DNA of 49,478 bases. Source: Candidatus Parcubacteria bacterium. GTDB taxonomy: Bacteria; Patescibacteriota; Minisyncoccia; Sungbacterales; SURF-37. Positions 43,970 to 49,478 of this stretch are shown here, piece after piece (the first letter of the stretch is position 1; every line of letters begins with the position of its first letter). The stretch is from assembly GCA_003599755.1 (NCBI GenBank), contig QZJO01000009.1, positions 214,362 to 263,839 of the forward strand. The letters are read 5' to 3'. A program made the translations under genes and the position numbers. The notes below the pieces were generated by a model. It worked only from the letters and a program-made list of their open reading frames with translations. It had not been told where the DNA came from and ran no database searches.

Positions 43970-45376
43970 ATGGATCCTGCGGCGTGGCTCGACATGCATA
44001 CGTGGGTGGAGGCACTTCGCTCGGGTGCTGTGATACAAACGCTTGGGCGCGGATTTTCCATCGTCTGGCACGCATTCAACGCCTTCCTCGGCGGATTCAC
44101 CGGTTTGTTTTTGTTCGCGAGCATCGTGCTCGCGATTTTTCTTATCCTCGCCCAGCGGCGCATGGGGACGCTCGCACGCGAACGCGGCCGGGAACACGCC
44201 TATATCCGGGCCGTACTCGCGAATCTTACCGATGGCGTGATCGAGTACGTACCCGGCGGGCAGATTATCTCGGCTAACCCCGCGGCCGAAAGGCTTTTGG
44301 GCCTGCCGATCGGCAGCATCGCCAAGAAGCAGCTGGGAGACCTCAAGCGCGATCCGATGTTTGCCTCGCTCGCCAAGGTCTTCCCCGATCCCGAGCCACC
44401 CGCATCTCCTTCGACGGGCTCAGGACAAGCCGGCCCGGGCGGCCCGCTTCGCCCGCCTAGACTCGGCGAGGCTGGCCAGAGCGTCAGCGAGGCGAGCGAT
44501 CCGGCGCGCGTCGAGATCACGCTTACCGAACCGGTGGAGCGGATCCTCACCGTCGCGACGATCCCGCTTCCCACGAGCCCGGGGGTGTGGCCGACGGCCA
44601 TCAAACTCATCCGCGACCATACCCGCGAACGGCTGCTCGACAAAATGAAATCGGAATTCATCTCTATTGCCGCGCACCAGCTGCGTACGCCGCTGTCGGG
44701 CGTGAAGTGGACGCTCCGGGCCCTTCTGGCGGGCGATCTGGGGAAGCTCGACGAGCTGCAAACCAAGTACATCCAGCGGGCCTGCGACTCGAACGAACGC
44801 ATGATCCAGCTCGTCGGCGACCTATTGGATGCGTCGCGCCAAGAGCAGGGCCGATTCGAGTATGAATTTGAAATCCGCGACTTCCCGGCGTTTTTGAAGG
44901 CGCTTGTCGAACAGCAGCGGCCGCAGTTCGAAGCCAAGGGTCTCGCGCTCGAGGCCGACATTCCCGACATTCACGTTCAGCTCTCCTACGACCCGGAACG
45001 CATGGCGCTGGTATTCAACAATCTTCTTGAAAACAGCTTACGCTATACCAACAAAGGCGGCCGCGTCAGCGTACGCCTCGCGGACGAAGAAAAACAGGTG
45101 CGGGTCGACGTTGCCGACACCGGCGTTGGCATCCCGAAGGATCAGATGCCGAAGCTCTTTACGAAATTCTTCCGCGCGGACAACGTCGTGCGCATGCAGA
45201 CCGAAGGCACGGGCCTGGGCCTCTTCATCGTCAAAAACATCGTCGCCGCGCACAACGGCGATATCGCGCTCCAGTCCCAAGAAAACGTCGGCACTACCAT
45301 CACCATTACCTTGCCGCATCTGCCCGACGAAGTGCTCCGCAAACAGCAATTCGTCCCCGTGCGCGACGGCGCGTAA
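43970..45376 (+). CDS. membrane-associated PAS-containing sensor histidine kinase
   Basis: FISIAAHQLRTPLSGVKWTLRALL H-box; NNLLENSLRYTNKGG; VADTGVGIPKDQM; GTGLGLFIVKNI. Confidence 0.95.
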   Translation: MDPAAWLDMHTWVEALRSGAVIQTLGRGFSIVWHAFNAFLGGFTGLFLFASIVLAIFLILAQRRMGTLARERGREHAYIRAVLANLTDGVIEYVPGGQIISANPAAERLLGLPIGSIAKKQLGDLKRDPMFASLAKVFPDPEPPASPSTGSGQAGPGGPLRPPRLGEAGQSVSEASDPARVEITLTEPVERILTVATIPLPTSPGVWPTAIKLIRDHTRERLLDKMKSEFISIAAHQLRTPLSGVKWTLRALLAGDLGKLDELQTKYIQRACDSNERMIQLVGDLLDASRQEQGRFEYEFEIRDFPAFLKALVEQQRPQFEAKGLALEADIPDIHVQLSYDPERMALVFNNLLENSLRYTNKGGRVSVRLADEEKQVRVDVADTGVGIPKDQMPKLFTKFFRADNVVRMQTEGTGLGLFIVKNIVAAHNGDIALQSQENVGTTITITLPHLPDEVLRKQQFVPVRDGA

Positions 45377-45422
45377 CCCGGTAAACCTTCACCCCTTCAT
45401 TCTACCCGTGGTATCGTAACCA

Positions 45423-45881
45423 ATGACTATGGACGCACCAGCATCATCGGGCGAATCCGCCCAGCCAACCCAACCGGCGGCCCCGAGCCCCGCGGCCCAG
45501 CCGTCGCGCGGCAGCATTCTCATCGTCGAGGACGACCGGCTGTTACGCGAGCTTCTAATGGAGAAGCTCACCCGGGCCGGCTTCAGCCCGCGCGAGGCGA
45601 TCGATGGCCAGCAGGCACTTGCGGCGATCGAAGCCCAGACGCCCGATCTTGTCCTGCTTGATCTGGTGCTGCCGGGCATGGACGGCTTCCAGATTCTGCG
45701 CGAAATCCGATCGCGGAAATCCCCCATTGCGGATATACCCGTATTCGTGCTATCCAATCTGGGTGATCGCTCCGATTTCCAGCGGGCAAAGGATCTCGGC
45801 GCGAACGAATATTTCATCAAGGCGCACTTCTCGCTCGACGAAATCGTCGATTCGGTGAAGTGGCGCCTCCAGCAATCCTAA
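45423..45881 (+). CDS. CheY-like response regulator
   Basis: SILIVEDDRLLRELLMEKLTRAGF...DLVLLDLVLPGMDGFQILREIRS...VLSNLGD. Confidence 0.94.
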   Translation: MTMDAPASSGESAQPTQPAAPSPAAQPSRGSILIVEDDRLLRELLMEKLTRAGFSPREAIDGQQALAAIEAQTPDLVLLDLVLPGMDGFQILREIRSRKSPIADIPVFVLSNLGDRSDFQRAKDLGANEYFIKAHFSLDEIVDSVKWRLQQS

Positions 45882-46076
45882 TTAACGGCACCCCGCCCCA
45901 ATTTTGGTAAACAATGTCATGGCGAGGCGCTTCGCCCGGGGAGGGATGCGCTATTCGCGCACGCGCCTCGCGAGCAGATGCAGTACCTCTTGAATAACAT
46001 TTTCTATTTGCTCATAATCCCAAAATTGGAGCGGGATGCTCATATTTGTAGCTACTCGCTTCGCTCATAGACAAAT

Positions 46077-46502
46077 ATGGCAAAACCGATCAAAACCGTT
46101 CTCAAACTGCAGCTTCCCGCCGGAGCGGCCACGGCTGCCCCGCCGGTCGGCACCGCGCTCGGGCCCCACGGCCTCAACATCGGGGACTTCGTAAAGCGCT
46201 ATAACGAAGCTACCAAAGCGCAGGCCGGCGAAATCGTGCCGGTGGAAATCACGGTCTATGAAGACCGGACGTTTGATTTCGTATTGAAGACCCCGCCCGC
46301 GTCCGATCTTTTGCGCAAAGCGGCGGGCATCGAGAAAGGATCCGGCGTGCCCAATCGCGACAAAGTAGGCGCGGTAACGAAATCCCAAATCGCCGAGATC
46401 GCCAAAAAGAAAATGCCGGATCTCAACGCGACCGCACCCGAGATGGCCGAGCGCATTATCGAGGGTACGGCCCGCTCGATGGGCATTGAAGTGAAGAAAT
46501 AA
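46077..46502 (+). CDS. rplK: 50S ribosomal protein L11
   Basis: [42 protein letters not shown]... Confidence 0.97.
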   Translation: MAKPIKTVLKLQLPAGAATAAPPVGTALGPHGLNIGDFVKRYNEATKAQAGEIVPVEITVYEDRTFDFVLKTPPASDLLRKAAGIEKGSGVPNRDKVGAVTKSQIAEIAKKKMPDLNATAPEMAERIIEGTARSMGIEVKK

Positions 46503-46537
46503 GAATCCCCTCCGGCACCGCGCGCGATCGAAGAACC

Positions 46538-47113
46538 ATGATCCTTTCCGACCGCGATCTCAAAGCCGCCATCCGCTCCGGGCGACTGAAATTTTCTCCC
46601 GAGCTGCTCCCTGCTCAAATCGGGCCGGCGTCTATCGACCTTCGCCTGTCTACTGATTTCAAAGTATTCAAGACGAGCTACGTCGCACTGTTGGATCCCA
46701 AAGAAGGATTTCCCGGCGACATCATGCTTGATGCCCGCCGCGTGCCCGCGACCAAACCCTTTATCCTGCATCCGGGCGACTTCGTGCTTGCCAGCACCAT
46801 GGAGCGCATCACCGTGCCTGACGACATGGTCGTGCGCGTGGAAGGAAAAAGTACGCTTGCCCGCATGGGAATCCTCGTCCATACCGCCGGATTCGTGGAT
46901 CCCGGATTTTCCGGCAATATCACGCTCGAGATTTCCAACCAATCGAACGTGGCCATCGCACTGTATCCGGGCATGTATATCTGCCAGGTCGCCGCGCACC
47001 GGTTGAGTTCGCCCGCCGAAGTCCCCTACAACAGGCGCAAGCGCTCGGCCTACCGCACGGCGAATGCCAAAGGCACGGTGGTTGCAAGCCCCAAAAACCT
47101 CTTCCCGAAATGA
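46538..47113 (+). CDS. dcd: dCTP deaminase
   Basis: MILSDRDLKAAIRSGRL...IGPASIDLRLSTDFKVF...VEGKSTLARMGILVHTAGFVDPGFSGNITLEISN. Confidence 0.95.
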   Translation: MILSDRDLKAAIRSGRLKFSPELLPAQIGPASIDLRLSTDFKVFKTSYVALLDPKEGFPGDIMLDARRVPATKPFILHPGDFVLASTMERITVPDDMVVRVEGKSTLARMGILVHTAGFVDPGFSGNITLEISNQSNVAIALYPGMYICQVAAHRLSSPAEVPYNRRKRSAYRTANAKGTVVASPKNLFPK

Positions 47114-47156
47114 CCCCCGAGTCCGCCCCGACGGACTCGTTTGCTATACTGGATCC

Positions 47157-48701
47157 ATGGACCGGACGCTCTATCTTCCCGGGAAATATCGACTGGTCAC
47201 CGGCGGCGGCGGCGCCGGTTTTTGCACGATTTGGTCCGATCCCGACATTGTGCTCGCCCAAGCGCCCGAACTCAAAGAGCATGCGGCGCTGGTCGGCACG
47301 CTCTACAGCCGCGAAGGCGCCAATATTATCCTCCGCAACCTTGCGCTGAATCCCGACATCCGGCATCTCGTGCTCTGGGGCAACGCCCCGCTTTCGAAAA
47401 CGCCGTTCGGCCTTATGGGCAAAAGCGTAATTACCGCGCTCTGGGAACAGGGCTTCGACGCTGAAGGCAAAGTCATTGGCCAGAATTTTCCGCTGCATGC
47501 CGAATTCGATTTGAATGTCATCAAGATCATCACCAAAGAAGTCCAGCTTTTGGATCTTTCGGAGCAGCCGCTTGCCGAAGCGGTCGCCGCAGTACGTGCG
47601 CTTGAATCGCGCGAACCGTACATGGCGCCGCAGGATTTTCCCGAGCACAAGCTTGAAGAAGGCGCGCCGTTTCCGTCCGAACACATCGGATTCGTCGTGC
47701 GCGACCGGGGCATCATCGGTGCCTGGACTAAGGTCCTGGACCGCGTGATGCGCTACGGCGTGATCAAGGAAACCGAGTACGGCAACAGACAGCGCGAGCT
47801 CATCGCGCCGCAATGGGTCATTACCGAAGAATTGACGCCGCACGCGGCGTTCCCCGATTGGCCGGACGAGCTCAGGCAAGTCACCGGCGCTTCGCCCGCA
47901 GCAATCGAGCAATACTATCCGGAATTCATGTCGGCCGAGCTGCCGCCGGGCACCTCGTACACCTACGGCCAGCGCATTTGGGCCTATGGCGCCGCGCAAC
48001 AGGGCGGGCGCACGGTGTCGCAGATCGAAAAAGTCATTGAACACCTCAAAGATTCTCCGGTAACCCGCCGCGCCGTCGCTACCACGTGGGATCAATACAC
48101 CGATGCCGACAAAGCGACCAAAAACCCGCCCTGCTTCATCACAGTCCAATTCCTCCAGACCAACGGCCGGCTCCACGCCATGGCCGTGTTCCGCTCCCAC
48201 GATATATTCAAGGCGGCCATTCCCAACGCCTTCGGCCTCCGCCGGCTCCAGGAACACGTGGCGGCCGCGACGGGATTCGAAGTCGGGGCGCTTTCTATCA
48301 CCTCGAACTCGGCGCACATCTATGAGGAGGACTGGGATCAGGCCAAGAAGCTCCTCCAATGCGCCCTATGGGAGCGAGAGCCGAGTTTGACGTTCAACCA
48401 AGACACGGACGCCGACCCGCGGGGCATTGTCGTGATCCGCGTCGAGGGTCCGGAAATCGTCGCCGAAATCGGCGCGCCGGATGGGACCGCGCTCGTCGTC
48501 CTGCGCGGCAAAACTGCGAAGCACGTGTACAAGAAACTCGCCCAGCTCGAGCTCATGTCGCGGACCGATCACTTGCTCGACATCGGGGCTGAGCTGCAAA
48601 AAGCGGAGATCGCCGAGCGCCTGGGACTACCCTACAAGCAAGATCAGCCCCTCATCATCTCCCGACGCAATACAGCGGATAATCCAGAGACAAATAAATG
48701 A
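47157..48701 (+). CDS. thymidylate synthase-like protein with N-terminal DUF4346-like domain
   Basis: Nucleotide-pathway operon with dcd and tmk; YTYGQRIWAYG...RRAVATTWDQYTDADKATKNPPCFITVQFLQTNGRLHAMAVFRSHDIFKAAIPNAFGLRRLQEHVA...SNSAHIYEED. Confidence 0.8.
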   Translation: MDRTLYLPGKYRLVTGGGGAGFCTIWSDPDIVLAQAPELKEHAALVGTLYSREGANIILRNLALNPDIRHLVLWGNAPLSKTPFGLMGKSVITALWEQGFDAEGKVIGQNFPLHAEFDLNVIKIITKEVQLLDLSEQPLAEAVAAVRALESREPYMAPQDFPEHKLEEGAPFPSEHIGFVVRDRGIIGAWTKVLDRVMRYGVIKETEYGNRQRELIAPQWVITEELTPHAAFPDWPDELRQVTGASPAAIEQYYPEFMSAELPPGTSYTYGQRIWAYGAAQQGGRTVSQIEKVIEHLKDSPVTRRAVATTWDQYTDADKATKNPPCFITVQFLQTNGRLHAMAVFRSHDIFKAAIPNAFGLRRLQEHVAAATGFEVGALSITSNSAHIYEEDWDQAKKLLQCALWEREPSLTFNQDTDADPRGIVVIRVEGPEIVAEIGAPDGTALVVLRGKTAKHVYKKLAQLELMSRTDHLLDIGAELQKAEIAERLGLPYKQDQPLIISRRNTADNPETNK

Positions 48702-49345
48702 GAACGGCCGGATTTTTTATTGCATTCGAAGGCATCGATGGCAGCGGCAAATCGACCGCGATTGCCGGCCTGGTAAAACATCTCCATAGCCGCGGTATCG
48801 CGGCCCTCGTGACTGAGGAGCACACCGGCGGACCGATCGGCCGACGGATCGAGCGGATGCTGCATGGCCAGGAACCGATGGTGGAGCCCCGGGAACTCCA
48901 ACGCTTGTTCGTGCTGGATCGCAAAGATCATATGGTCAATATCATCGAGCCAGCGCTCGAAGAGCGCATGATCGTGATTACGGATCGGTTCTGGTTCTCG
49001 ACGCTTGCCTACGGGATGCTTACCGGCGCGCTCGAGGAATTCATCGCGCTGCATGAAACCATCCTCGGTCCGGGATTCCGAAAACCGGACCTTACCCTGC
49101 TGCTCGATATTCCCGCAAGCGTCGCCATGGAGCGGATTGGCCACAACCGTACGGATCGCACGTGGTTTGAAAAAACCGAAAAATTGGAACGCATTCGAGC
49201 CAACTATCTCCAGCTCGCTGCCGCGGGCCTCGCACCCGTCGAGATCATTGATGCCGCCGCGCCGCCCGAAACGGTCGTGCAGGCAATCGTCGAACTCATA
49301 GAACCCGCGCTGGATATACGCGGGTTCTCGTCCGTCCGAAACTGA
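48698..49345 (+). CDS. tmk: thymidylate kinase
   Basis: FFIAFEGIDGSGKSTAIAGLVKHLHSRGIAALVTEEHTGGPIGRRIERML...VITDRFWFSTLAY. Confidence 0.93.
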   Translation: MRTAGFFIAFEGIDGSGKSTAIAGLVKHLHSRGIAALVTEEHTGGPIGRRIERMLHGQEPMVEPRELQRLFVLDRKDHMVNIIEPALEERMIVITDRFWFSTLAYGMLTGALEEFIALHETILGPGFRKPDLTLLLDIPASVAMERIGHNRTDRTWFEKTEKLERIRANYLQLAAAGLAPVEIIDAAAPPETVVQAIVELIEPALDIRGFSSVRN

Positions 49346-49351
49346 TGGGGG

Positions 49352-49478
49352 CTATTGGAACGGATTCGGAAAATCAGTCGGGATAAATCCGGCCTCGCCG
49401 AACTCCCGGCGCCGGTCCCGAATGATTCCGGCCGCGCTCTGGATCATTTCTTCCCGCACGCGGATCGTCTCGGCACGA
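49352..49478 (-). CDS. C-terminal fragment of a CDS running off the window
   Basis: ...RAETIRVREEMIQSAAGIIRDRRREFGEAGFIPTDFPNPFQ*. Confidence 0.55.
   Translation of the reverse strand, partial: RAETIRVREEMIQSAAGIIRDRRREFGEAGFIPTDFPNPFQ

Noticed and set aside
46920-48359. 479-aa minus-strand ORF opposite dcd and the thymidylate-synthase-like gene
   Set aside because: Antisense shadow ORF
1-49478. CRISPR arrays and rRNA genes
   Set aside because: No regularly spaced direct repeats with unique spacers and no rRNA sequence noticed on either strand

Overview
Reading of a 49.5 kb chromosomal window from what looks like a Candidate Phyla Radiation / Parcubacteria-type genome. This assignment is an inference from small genes, gene content and rplK not being followed by rplA. 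Host backbone: an Fe-S/oxidative-stress cluster (Nfu-like, Fe-SOD, ferredoxin, IscU-like, IscS-like, Rrf2), a membrane Clp-type AAA+ ATPase, malic enzyme, pheS/pheT, gyrB, secE-nusG, a histidine kinase/response regulator pair, rplK, a dcd - thymidylate-synthase-like - tmk operon, and four tRNAs. Two mobile elements interrupt the backbone. Each is about 8-9 kb, encodes a large serine recombinase (LSR) and sits in the 3' end of a tRNA gene. Element 1 (about 8240-16185, tRNA-Gln) carries a DUF488 protein and a restriction-type island: OLD-like ATPase/TOPRIM protein, EcoRV-like PD..DIK nuclease, m5C methyltransferase. Element 2 (about 25144-34001, tRNA-fMet) carries a LexA - PD-(D/E)XK nuclease - DinB operon with a palindromic operator, an HMCES/SRAP protein, and a secreted/membrane cargo operon with an Excalibur protein and a Cys-rich repeat protein. 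The most novel signal is a module shared by both elements. An ATG- or TTG-started ~50-aa ORF, too short or non-ATG and so missing from the ORF track, lies upstream of an HTH Rep-like protein. It is preceded at 6-8 nt by a two-part hairpin whose loop can pair with a strand 4 nt beyond the stem. The topology is the same in both elements with little primary-sequence identity, which resembles a plasmid copy-control leader. Other unexplained structures: a perfect 46-bp palindrome upstream of pheS, a 17-bp-arm hairpin inside a CDS, a 29-codon leader ORF with a 15-bp inverted repeat enclosing the gyrB start, a multibranched structure at the right end of element 1, and Met tRNAs lacking T55. All calls come from reading by eye; no homology search or folding was run.
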